A stretch of DNA of 7,799 nucleotides from Alistipes sp. (GTDB lineage: Bacteria; Bacteroidota; Bacteroidia; Bacteroidales; Rikenellaceae): assembly GCA_017391435.1 (NCBI GenBank), contig JAFOYS010000084.1:1-7799 (forward strand), given 5' to 3'. The notes under the pieces were generated by a model. It searched no databases and had not been told where the DNA came from. It saw nothing but the letters and a program-made list of their open reading frames with translations. Shown here piece after piece: positions 1-5,181 of the stretch; position 1 is the first letter of the stretch; every line of letters starts with the position of its first letter. The translations under genes were made by a program, and so were the position numbers.

Positions 1-1
1 A

Positions 2-391
2 ACGGAGTATCGTATTAGCCCATTGGTGTCGGATTCATTGTATAATGCAATTGTCTGTGATTTTAATAGTGGGGGTGATAAACCACACGATACATCTATA
101 GAAAATGTTCAGTATTTTGTGGATAAGTTAAATAGTTTGTCGAATATAAAATTTAGTTTGCCTTCTGAGGCTCAATGGATAAATGCTGTGAAAAAGAAGG
201 CTATAGAGTCATCAGGTTATGAGTGGTTATTGGATAGAAAAGGAGGGCGTAGCTCTGATAGAACAAAGATAAATCCCGTATGCAAGTCACAGTCTCCTTA
301 TCACGTTGTAAGACAAAATACTCAAGAAAGAGAGTATATGTGGGGCGGTTACTACTGTTACTACTATTTTCGATTAGTACTTATGTCATAG
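2..391 (+). CDS. C-terminal part of a SUMF1/FGE-fold (C-type lectin-like) protein, 5' end outside window
   Basis: The reading frame is open to the left edge, so the gene starts outside the window; 129 residues plus a TAG stop are visible. The stretch SIENVQYFVDKLNSLSNIKF followed by SLPSEAQW matches the family pattern 'VSWxDAxxFxxxLN...FRLPTEAEWE', and the protein ends FRLVLMS, like the common ending GFRLV. YEWLLD may stand for the usual 'VWEWCxD'. Between SEAQW and YEW only about 20 residues remain, so the usual glycine- and tryptophan-rich segment with 'YPWG' and 'GLYDMxGNVWEW' is missing and the fold is compact or divergent. I see no reason to assign formylglycine-generating activity; many relatives in Bacteroidota are surface or binding proteins. 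The last residues are tyrosine-rich (YYCYYYFRLVL). The two sequence rows I counted are about one third G+C, far below the genes to the right, which suggests an accessory or acquired gene. A terminator follows 18 bases after the stop. Confidence 0.72.
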   Translation, partial: TEYRISPLVSDSLYNAIVCDFNSGGDKPHDTSIENVQYFVDKLNSLSNIKFSLPSEAQWINAVKKKAIESSGYEWLLDRKGGRSSDRTKINPVCKSQSPYHVVRQNTQEREYMWGGYYCYYYFRLVLMS

Positions 392-408
392 TCAGATATA
401 GAGATAAT

Positions 409-439
409 AAAAGTCAGGGTTGGTTGCCCTGACTTTTTT
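409..439. terminator. Bidirectional rho-independent terminator
   Basis: An 11-bp perfect stem (AAAAGTCAGGG at 409-419, CCCTGACTTTT at 427-437) with a 7-base loop is followed by T's up to 439 on the + strand. Because the left arm starts with A's, the - strand copy also ends in a T-rich tract. It sits between the ends of two converging genes, 18 bases after the + gene and 4 bases past the - gene stop, so it can serve both. Confidence 0.92.
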
Positions 440-442
440 GCT

Positions 443-958
443 TTAGAAGTAGTACCTTAGGCCGACTGTTGGGTTGACGCCCAGGTCAAAGCCGAAGGAT
501 GCGAGCCCCTCCATAGCAACAAAGTTCAGCGAGATGAGGTTTGCCGTAAAGCCGAAGCGTTTTGTTGGGCGGAACTCCATAGTAAAGAGCTGAAGACCGA
601 TACCAACTCCCGCGGCAGAGACGCCATCTGAAGCAGCTACTGCAAGACCAGCCTCAATGCCTGGTGTGTAGTATACATTGTCGCACAGGCGCACATAGTA
701 TGAGAAGTTTGGGCAAAGGGTAAAGCTGTGTATGCCGCCACTGATAGAGTAGCCTGCGCTGATGCCCAACTTACACTTGTCACCTACAAAGCCTCCAAAT
801 TCAGGCTGAATGATAAAACCTGCGCCCACTCCGTCACCTGTTGTTGTTTGGATAGCGAGTCCTGTCATTCCTCCGAAGTACATATCGCCCTTCTTCTGTG
901 CTGAAACCACGCTGCAACCGAGAACTACGGCCACAACGAAAATAAAAAATCTCTTCAT
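443..958 (-). CDS. Small outer-membrane beta-barrel protein (porin-family type)
   Basis: This is a 171-residue protein. It opens MKRFFIFVVAVVLGCSVVSA, a classical signal peptide with two basic residues, a hydrophobic core and a predicted cut before QKKGD. The mature part is made of alternating short hydrophobic strands rich in glycine and aromatics (MYFGGMTGLAI, FGFTANLISLNFVA) and ends VGLRYYF, the terminal aromatic typical of barrels inserted in the outer membrane. This fits the 8-strand outer-membrane beta-barrel families common in Bacteroidota; no substrate can be given. The frame stays open 33 codons further upstream to 1057, but I chose the ATG at 958 because the signal peptide starts there and the promoter at 994-1026 lies inside the longer version. 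It is transcribed alone and stops at the two-way terminator. The promoter spacer holds nine G's, so expression may vary. Confidence 0.85.
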   Translation of the reverse strand: MKRFFIFVVAVVLGCSVVSAQKKGDMYFGGMTGLAIQTTTGDGVGAGFIIQPEFGGFVGDKCKLGISAGYSISGGIHSFTLCPNFSYYVRLCDNVYYTPGIEAGLAVAASDGVSAAGVGIGLQLFTMEFRPTKRFGFTANLISLNFVAMEGLASFGFDLGVNPTVGLRYYF

Positions 959-993
959 AACGCCTAAATTTTTTGTTAGTAAACTCGTTAGTA

Positions 994-1026
994 CAAATTT
1001 AGGAAAAATTACCCCCCCCCTCCAAA
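994..1026 (-). promoter_or_regulatory. Bacteroidota-type promoter with G9 tract in the spacer
   Basis: Read on the - strand, a TTTG box (1026-1023) is followed by 21 bases and then TAAATTTG (1001-994), matching the Bacteroidota consensus TTTG-N19-21-TAnnTTTG. Transcription would start near 987, giving a leader of about 29 bases before the ATG at 958. The spacer includes nine consecutive G's (1020-1012). A length change in that run would alter box spacing directly. Confidence 0.75.
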
Positions 1027-1084
1027 TTTTGTGCCAACAAAATTGAGGTATAGACAAAAAAATAGGCGCTACCTTCGTAACACC

Positions 1085-1228
1085 TATATATATAGTACTC
1101 GCCTTATGTATAGTACTCGCCTTATATATAGCACACCTCCATTATATATAGCCTCCCCCTATATATAGCACCCGCCTTATATAGTACCTCCGCCTTATAT
1201 ACGGTACCCCCCCATATATAGCCCCCCC
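1085..1228. repeat. Degenerate tandem repeat array, eight units of about 18 bp
   Basis: Eight imperfect copies of a unit close to TTATATATAGTACYCGCC can be laid out: 1085-1103, 1104-1121, 1122-1141, 1142-1159, 1160-1176, 1177-1194, 1195-1213 and 1214-1228. The TATATA(TA)G half is almost constant; the following C-rich half drifts from GTACTCGCC to GCCCCCCC. The array begins 3 bases after the stop of the DUF6562 lipoprotein gene and fills most of the gap to the barrel gene promoter. No open frame or promoter pair is visible in it. It could be a decaying minisatellite, a protein binding array, or part of a transcript end. Confidence 0.85.
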
Positions 1229-1230
1229 TG

Positions 1231-2205
1231 CTAAAGAGGTGAGTTCTCGTTCAGCTCCTCTTCGGCCCAGATGCTGTCTATAGAGACATTAAATTCTGTG
1301 CTCCTTGAGAGCAGGGTGCCAAGAAGGTTTGTTCTGTAGTTGGCCTTGATAGGGATATTATGGTAGCTATTTCTCAGCACCAAGTCGCTGCGACTGGTGT
1401 TGAAGATAAAAGTCACATCAACTGTATCTCCATCCGCTGGTGCGAGTAGATAGTTCATTGACAGATAGTTATATCCAGCAATAAGCTCCTCGTTATTACT
1501 GCTTGGAGTCGCTGTGGCAGTAAACTCAATCGGATTATCTGTAAGACCACCTACAGTGCCCGTAGCAATGTTAAAGGTGGTGTAGCAGCGTGTGCTGATA
1601 GTGCTTGAGAGGATTGTAATGCCGTTGCTCTGAGCTGCCGCTATATCCATATTTGACGCAGCAGCATTGAGCTGTGCAAATGGGCGGGTAAGTGCAAAAC
1701 GCGTTACAGCCGTAGGCGATGTAGGGTTAAAGTTGTCAACAAACTTGTAGAAGGCATCGCGACTGTCGTCATTAGCCTCTGCCGCAGCAGTGTTGTCTGC
1801 ATTGCGATAGTTTACAGTAACAACATTTCCGTCAAGAGTGTAGGCCGTGCTTGTGCTATCCTGCGCCCAGAGGACAATATCGTACTTCGTACCCTTGAGC
1901 AACTCCACTCTGAACTTAAAGGAGCCGTCTGCAAGTCTGCTACTCCTACCGCTAAGAGCCTCTAAGTGTACATTGCTATCTGCATCGTATATGTTGTAGT
2001 GCAGAGCGTTTATTGACTCTCCCTTACCAAGAGTCTCGACACGGGTATGCATATCAGCTAACTGAGCCGAAAACTCTACAGCAACACACGGCTGCTCTGT
2101 CTCCAGCTCACTCTTTGCACACGAAGTGACACCGCAAAGCAGCGCTGCTACGATAGCAAGGTTAAACAAAAATGTCATATCCGTTCTTAAATGCTTGTTA
2201 ATCAA
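1231..2205 (-). CDS. DUF6562-family fimbrillin-like lipoprotein
   Basis: This is a 324-residue secreted lipoprotein. The hydrophobic segment TFLFNLAIVAALLCGVTSC ends in a lipobox (VTSC, Cys29), so the protein should be lipid-anchored. The body carries landmarks I recognise from the Bacteroidales DUF6562 family: VEFSAQLADMHTRV (43-56), KYDIVLWA (107-114), VTVNYRNAD (129-137), RFALTRPFAQLN (169-180), AGYNYLSMNYLLAP (243-256) and NIPIKANYRTNLLGTLLS (283-300). The family resembles fimbrillin and surface adhesin components; the exact role is unknown. The start is uncertain: the longest form uses TTG at 2205 and gives a basic n-region (K4, R7), while an ATG at 2178 gives a shorter peptide, MTFLFN..., without positive charge. 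Family length is about 300 residues, so the protein looks complete. It has its own promoter at 2261-2292, and a repeat array starts right after its stop. Confidence 0.85.
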   Translation of the reverse strand: MINKHLRTDMTFLFNLAIVAALLCGVTSCAKSELETEQPCVAVEFSAQLADMHTRVETLGKGESINALHYNIYDADSNVHLEALSGRSSRLADGSFKFRVELLKGTKYDIVLWAQDSTSTAYTLDGNVVTVNYRNADNTAAAEANDDSRDAFYKFVDNFNPTSPTAVTRFALTRPFAQLNAAASNMDIAAAQSNGITILSSTISTRCYTTFNIATGTVGGLTDNPIEFTATATPSSNNEELIAGYNYLSMNYLLAPADGDTVDVTFIFNTSRSDLVLRNSYHNIPIKANYRTNLLGTLLSRSTEFNVSIDSIWAEEELNENSPL

Positions 2206-2233
2206 AGTGTTGTGTACCTACTGCAGGTGCGCT

Positions 2234-2250
2234 TGCGTACGCATATATGC
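2234..2250. repeat. Two overlapping perfect palindromes in the lipoprotein leader
   Basis: TGCGTACGCA (2234-2243) and GCATATATGC (2241-2250) are perfect 10-bp palindromes sharing three bases. They lie between the predicted transcription start of the DUF6562 gene (near 2254) and its start codon, so they could be an operator or small leader hairpins. No known binding site is recognised. Confidence 0.45.
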
Positions 2251-2260
2251 AATAAGCATA

Positions 2261-2292
2261 CAAAAGTAGTTATAATTTACCGTAAAAGCAAA
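2261..2292 (-). promoter_or_regulatory. Bacteroidota-type promoter of the DUF6562 lipoprotein gene
   Basis: On the - strand a TTTG box (2292-2289) is separated by 20 bases from TACTTTTG (2268-2261), a good match to TTTG-N19-21-TAnnTTTG. It points to a start near 2254 and a leader of about 50 bases to the TTG start or about 76 to the ATG. The gene is therefore transcribed separately from the oxidoreductase gene upstream. Confidence 0.75.
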
Positions 2293-2320
2293 GATATGGC
2301 AATAAAAATGATATTTTTTT

Positions 2321-3874
2321 CTACTTGCAGTCACGAGCTATAGCCTCGGCAATGCGCTCGCCATCCAGCGCTGCAGAGATAATTCCACCAGCATATCCAG
2401 CACCCTCACCCGCAGGGTAGAGCGCAGCAACCTCCGTATGGCATAGACTCTCACGGTCTCGCGGTATGCGTACAGGAGTCGATGTGCGCGACTCCACACC
2501 CACAACAACAGCCTCATTTGTAAGATATCCACGCATACGGCGGTCAAAGATGCGTATAGCCTCACGAAGGCGAGCAGAGATAAACTCTGGCATCCACCTA
2601 TCAAGACGCGACGGGACAATGCCTGGAACATAAGAGCACGATGGTAGAGAGGCAGAATTTCTGCCGGCAACAAAGTCCGCAACTCTCTGTGCTGGAGCCG
2701 TTTGGCGACCATTGGCCTCATTGCGCGCCATAACCTCAAACTGTCGCTGGAACTCAAGTCCCGCAAGCTGCCCAAACTGCTCTGTAAGGTGTGCAAAATC
2801 CTCCGTGCGAATCTCTGTCACAAAGCCTGAGTTGGCAAAGGCGGAGCCTCGGTGAGAGGGTGACATACCATTTACCACACTCTGACTCTCGTCTGTCATC
2901 GCTGGTACAATAAAACCTCCAGGACACATACAGAACGAGTATACTCCGCGACCTGCAACCTGCTCAACAAGCGAGTACGCCGCCGCTGGTAGATACTCCA
3001 TCTGCTCGGAGTTGTGATACTGAATTTTGTTTATCAACTGCTGCGGATGCTCTATTCGCACACCCATAGCAAAAGGCTTTGCCTCAAGGCGTATTCCACT
3101 GCTGTCAAGCATTCGGTATATATCGTGCGCCGAGTGACCCGTAGCGACAACTACCGCGCGACCTTCAACCTCCGTTTGACCCACTTTAATTCCTACGGCT
3201 TGACCTTTTTTAATTATTATACCATCTACGCGAGAGTTAAAGTGAATCTCTCCTCCACACTCGATAATCTGACGGCGTATGTCGGCAATAATTCGTGGTA
3301 GACGGTCCGAACCAATATGGGGGTGCGCCTCATAGAGAATCTCCTCCGTAGCACCGTGATATACAAGGCGTTGCAAGGCTCTGTTGTAGTCTCCGCGCTT
3401 CTTTGATCGGGTAAAGAGTTTGCCGTCAGAGAATGTTCCAGCACCACCCTCACCAAAGGCGTAGTTGGAGTCAGGGTTAATCACCCCACCGCGCTGAATC
3501 TGGGCAATATCTTTGCCTCTTTCGCTCACATCCTTTCCGCGCTCGAATATAATCGGCTTCTTGCCTAACTCAATCAGTCGTAGGGCAGTAAATAGACCCG
3601 CAGGACCCGCTCCGATGATTATCACAGGGTCGCAGTTCTCAACATTCGGATAGTCAAAATGTAGAGGCTCTGGCATCGGCTCAAAATCTAAAAATGCCTC
3701 CAGCGTAAGGTTTACCTTGAGCGCCCCTCGCCTCGCATCTACCGAACGCTTTACTATGCGTAGCAACGCAATGTCGCTCTGCTTGACACCCATACGCTTT
3801 GCCACCGCGCTGGTGTAAAATTTGCTGTCCGCCGCCTGCTTTGGCGTAAGGGTGAGTGTTATCGTCTGAGCCAT
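2321..3874 (-). CDS. NAD(P)/FAD-dependent oxidoreductase, COG2509-like
   Basis: This is a 517-residue flavoprotein. Residues 1-80 form the lead domain typical of this family, with the conserved LRIVKRSVDARR (38-49). A Rossmann fold follows with the dinucleotide motif VIIIGAGPAGLFTALRL (84-100) and an acidic strand end FERG (110-113). Other landmarks are GEGGAGTFSDGKLFTR (141-156), VVVATGHSAHDIY (241-253), FCMCPGGFIVPA (314-325) and the C-terminal FAD contact YPAGEGAGYAGGIISAALDG (486-505). Family members are about 520 residues, so it is full length. They are annotated as FAD-dependent dehydrogenases without a settled substrate, and I do not infer one. No signal peptide or membrane segment is seen, so it should be cytoplasmic. 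It starts with ATG at 3874, preceded by a TATCTTTG box. No clear terminator separates it from the lipoprotein promoter downstream. Confidence 0.92.
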   Translation of the reverse strand: MAQTITLTLTPKQAADSKFYTSAVAKRMGVKQSDIALLRIVKRSVDARRGALKVNLTLEAFLDFEPMPEPLHFDYPNVENCDPVIIIGAGPAGLFTALRLIELGKKPIIFERGKDVSERGKDIAQIQRGGVINPDSNYAFGEGGAGTFSDGKLFTRSKKRGDYNRALQRLVYHGATEEILYEAHPHIGSDRLPRIIADIRRQIIECGGEIHFNSRVDGIIIKKGQAVGIKVGQTEVEGRAVVVATGHSAHDIYRMLDSSGIRLEAKPFAMGVRIEHPQQLINKIQYHNSEQMEYLPAAAYSLVEQVAGRGVYSFCMCPGGFIVPAMTDESQSVVNGMSPSHRGSAFANSGFVTEIRTEDFAHLTEQFGQLAGLEFQRQFEVMARNEANGRQTAPAQRVADFVAGRNSASLPSCSYVPGIVPSRLDRWMPEFISARLREAIRIFDRRMRGYLTNEAVVVGVESRTSTPVRIPRDRESLCHTEVAALYPAGEGAGYAGGIISAALDGERIAEAIARDCK

Positions 3875-3891
3875 AATCTACCAATTTTGCA

Positions 3892-3921
3892 CAAAGATAC
3901 AAAAAAGTGGCAAATCTCACA
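3892..3921 (-). promoter_or_regulatory. Putative promoter of the FAD oxidoreductase gene
   Basis: TATCTTTG (3899-3892) is a perfect TAnnTTTG box. The upstream element at 18 bases is TGTG (3921-3918), one base off TTTG. The box lies only 17 bases before the ATG at 3874, so the leader would be about 10 bases, short but not unusual in this phylum. Confidence 0.6.
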
Positions 3922-4050
3922 TCCCCACCCCAAAAAAACGCGAATTCACACTTGTCCTACACCCAATCGCAGATAGTACAAAGTCGCAAAAGTTCCAACT
4001 CTCAATTCCCAAACCCAATCAGAAGACACCCACCCCTGCCCGAATGTGAC
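3922..4050. other. Intergenic stretch with no recognisable gene
   Basis: I see no codon-like open frame, promoter pair or RNA gene here. The only structure is an 11-base sequence, CAATCGCAGAT (3964-3974), that recurs exactly at 4099-4109 inside the structured segment, plus a weak CCCG/CGGG hairpin at 4039-4053. Confidence 0.5.
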
Positions 4051-4237
4051 GGGACTCGAACGGCTGCCGCAGGTTTGAGCAGACCGAGAAGGAGCAGTCA
4101 ATCGCAGATTGTTGGTAATGGCTGATGTTGTCTGAAAACTTGTTTTCAAAGACAATATCAGACAGTGACAATAGTTGCGAAGCAACACTGCTCCCCGCAG
4201 ACAAGTCTGCCGAGACGCCACCAGCTGAACGAGTTCC
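4051..4237 (+). ncRNA. Candidate structured noncoding RNA or folded repeat element
   Basis: Nested inverted repeats make this 187-base segment fold on itself. The outer helix pairs 4051-4066 with 4222-4237 (14 of 16 positions if G-U is allowed). Inside it GCAGAC 4079-4084 pairs GTCTGC 4205-4210, and GGAGCAG 4091-4097 pairs CTGCTCC 4188-4194. That inner helix encloses three hairpins: CAATC/GATTG (4099-4111), a long stem pairing 4122-4139 with 4142-4161 across a 2-base loop and an AA bulge, and GTTGC/GCAAC (4174-4186). A competing hairpin GCAGAC/GTCTGC sits at 4197-4210. The three wobble pairs are all G-U on the + strand and would be A-C on the - strand, which weakly favours a + strand RNA. No promoter is visible on either side. 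It matches no RNA I know (not tmRNA, RNase P or SRP). It may instead be a DNA-level element. Confidence 0.45.
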
Positions 4238-4250
4238 TTTATCAAACGAA

Positions 4251-4276
4251 ACAAGCGACCCGAATAGGTCGCTTGT
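4251..4276 (-). terminator. Probable terminator of the tRNA-Leu gene
   Basis: A perfect 10-bp stem, ACAAGCGACC (4251-4260) with GGTCGCTTGT (4267-4276), has a 6-base loop. On the - strand it begins 4 bases after the tRNA 3' end and is followed by TTCGTTTGAT, a broken T tract. On the + strand no T run follows, so it fits the leftward tRNA transcript. Confidence 0.7.
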
Positions 4277-4280
4277 GAAG

Positions 4281-4362
4281 TGCGGATAAAGGGACTCGAA
4301 CCCCCACGCCTCTCGGCATCAGATCCTAAGTCTGACGTGGCTACCAATTACACCATATCCGC
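4281..4362 (-). tRNA. tRNA-Leu, anticodon UAG
   Basis: The 82-base gene folds as a class II tRNA. The acceptor stem is GCGGATA/TATCCGC with discriminator A. The D arm contains GTG...TTGGTAG...CAC. The anticodon stem TCAGA/TCTGA carries the loop CTTAGGA, giving anticodon TAG at 4328-4326, which reads CUA leucine codons. The long variable arm is GCC-GAGA-GGC, as expected for leucine, and the T arm is GGGGG-TTCGAGT-CCCTT with two G-U pairs. The 3' CCA is not encoded. A strong promoter lies just upstream, and the transcript would have a leader of about 6 bases. Confidence 0.96.
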
Positions 4363-4374
4363 AGGATTCGGGTG

Positions 4375-4405
4375 CAAAGGTAGGTATTATTTTGGAATTT
4401 GCAAA
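4375..4405 (-). promoter_or_regulatory. Promoter of tRNA-Leu
   Basis: On the - strand TTTG (4405-4402), 19 bases, then TACCTTTG (4382-4375) is a perfect match to the Bacteroidota consensus. The start would fall near 4368, just before the tRNA. It overlaps the opposite-facing promoter at 4391-4421. Confidence 0.85.
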
Positions 4406-4421
4406 CTTTTTTCTAATTTTG
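4391..4421 (+). promoter_or_regulatory. Promoter of the rightward outer-membrane protein gene
   Basis: TTTG (4391-4394), 19 bases, then TAATTTTG (4414-4421) matches the consensus exactly. It predicts transcription from about 4428, so an ATG at 4423 would lie at or before the transcript start. This decides in favour of the ATG at 4450 as the real start of the gene. Confidence 0.85.
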
Positions 4422-4449
4422 TATGAAAAACCTGATAAAAATAGTGATT

Positions 4450-5052
4450 ATGAAGAGGTATTTTTTTGTTTTGTCGCTGCTGGTATTTACACTTTTCAGT
4501 TGCAGTAGTGCTCTTGCAGGATGCAAGGCTGCAGGATGCAAGGCTGCACCGGTAAGGTTGTTGGAGTTGGAGATAGGTGCAGCGATGGTTACGCCATCGG
4601 CAAAGTTGGATTTTGATAAGAACAAGGTTGGATACAATGTTGAGGCGGAGTTGAGATGTAACTTTAAGAGCCGCCCGTTTGATATTGGTCTGCGTATTGA
4701 CGGAGATACTTTCAACCGTCAGCTGAAGGTAAACAAGGATTTGCTTAAGTTCCGTTCGCTCAGCGCAATGGTTGTTTTTGATGTCAATATCAACCGCAAG
4801 GGAGTCTTCTCGCCATTTATAGGTGTGGGCGTTGGTGGAGGATTGACAAGCAATGAGGCTATGCGATTCAAAGATGTTGTAAATCAGCCTATTAAGGAGA
4901 CTGTAAATAGTGCCGCTTTTACGATTATGCCACGCGTGGGTGTAGAGATTTTTCATAGGGCGAGGGTGAGTTTGTACTACAAGTACATTAAGAATACAAA
5001 CTCCCATTTTGGACTCAGTGTTGGCTATGTGATTGGCGGAGGTCGTAAGTAG
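4450..5052 (+). CDS. Outer-membrane beta-barrel-like protein with repeat-bearing N-terminus
   Basis: From the ATG at 4450 the protein has 200 residues. It begins MKRYFFVLSLLVFTLFSCSSALA, a signal peptide; cleavage could follow ALA, or LFSC could act as a weak lipobox. A short duplicated AGCKA AGCKA segment follows, then strands typical of a small barrel: LLELEIGAAMVTP, YNVEAELRCNF, FDIGLRIDGD, LSAMVVFDVNI, FSPFIGVGVGGGL, AFTIMPRVGVEIF, RVSLYYKYI and FGLSVGYVIGGG. The fold class is the porin-like barrel common in Bacteroidota; the last residues GGGRK lack the usual terminal aromatic. The frame continues upstream to an ATG at 4423, but that would lie at or before the predicted transcript start. 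The gene has its own promoter, shared as a divergent pair with tRNA-Leu, and a strong terminator downstream, so it is a single-gene unit. No specific substrate can be given. Confidence 0.8.
   Translation: MKRYFFVLSLLVFTLFSCSSALAGCKAAGCKAAPVRLLELEIGAAMVTPSAKLDFDKNKVGYNVEAELRCNFKSRPFDIGLRIDGDTFNRQLKVNKDLLKFRSLSAMVVFDVNINRKGVFSPFIGVGVGGGLTSNEAMRFKDVVNQPIKETVNSAAFTIMPRVGVEIFHRARVSLYYKYIKNTNSHFGLSVGYVIGGGRK
4516..4548 (+). repeat. 15-bp in-frame tandem repeat, 2.2 copies
   Basis: GCAGGATGCAAGGCT occurs perfectly at 4516-4530 and 4531-4545 and continues with GCA. Because the period is a multiple of three, it encodes a repeated GCKAA pentapeptide just after the predicted signal peptide, and gain or loss of a unit would keep the frame. 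Confidence 0.9.
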
Positions 5053-5077
5053 AGTGTAGTGGCAGAGAAAAGTTCAG

Positions 5078-5111
5078 TTTGCAGGGCAAAAAGCTCTGCA
5101 AATTTTTTTTT
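5078..5111 (+). terminator. Rho-independent terminator of the outer-membrane protein gene
   Basis: TTTGCAGGGC (5078-5087) pairs with GCTCTGCAAA (5093-5102), 10 bp with one G-U, around a loop of five A's. Nine T's follow (5103-5111). It begins 26 bases after the stop at 5052 and separates this gene from murG. Confidence 0.92.
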
Positions 5112-5126
5112 GCAATATTTTTAATA

Positions 5127-5153
5127 TTGTGTGGTTAATTTTTACTATCTTTG
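5127..5153 (+). promoter_or_regulatory. Putative promoter of murG-murC
   Basis: TATCTTTG (5146-5153) is a perfect TAnnTTTG box, placing the start near 5160, about 20 bases before the murG ATG. The upstream box is weak: TTGTG at 5127-5131 gives only an approximate match at short spacing. A perfect 7-bp inverted repeat, CAATATT-TTT-AATATTG (5113-5129), overlaps this upstream region and could be an operator. Confidence 0.6.
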
Positions 5154-5181
5154 CGCTTAATTGGGATTGTAATCAATTTTT

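Noticed and set aside
959..1057. Extended N-terminus of the small barrel protein starting at 1057
   Set aside because: The extra 33 codons precede a complete signal peptide and cover the promoter and the G9 run.
1085..1228. CRISPR array
   Set aside because: Units are only about 18 bp, directly adjacent with no unique spacers, and degenerate. No cas gene is present in the window.
2338..2796. Alternative - strand open frame inside the FAD oxidoreductase gene
   Set aside because: It overlaps the conserved C-terminal FAD domain in another frame and has an arginine- and leucine-rich shadow composition.
4039..4066. A second tRNA gene, because GTTCGAGTCCCG (- strand) looks like a T arm
   Set aside because: No matching 5' arm of the T stem, no acceptor partner and no anticodon arm can be built upstream. 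Only the T-loop-like piece is present.
4051..4237. Retron or self-splicing intron RNA
   Set aside because: No reverse transcriptase or maturase gene is adjacent, and I could not find the expected intron core motifs or an interrupted gene.
3946..4347. Open frames across 3946-4347 and 4019-4204 on the - strand, and 3907-4125 on the + strand
   Set aside because: They run through the tRNA-Leu gene or the nested inverted repeats, have no recognisable domain, and their composition is explained by hairpin pairing rather than codon use.
4423..4449. Start of the rightward outer-membrane protein at the ATG at 4423
   Set aside because: The promoter at 4391-4421 would start transcription at about 4428, so this ATG would be outside or at the very end of the message.
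4387..5007. Long - strand open frame opposite the outer-membrane protein gene
   Set aside because: It is antisense to a gene with a clear signal peptide, promoter and terminator, and shows no domain of its own.
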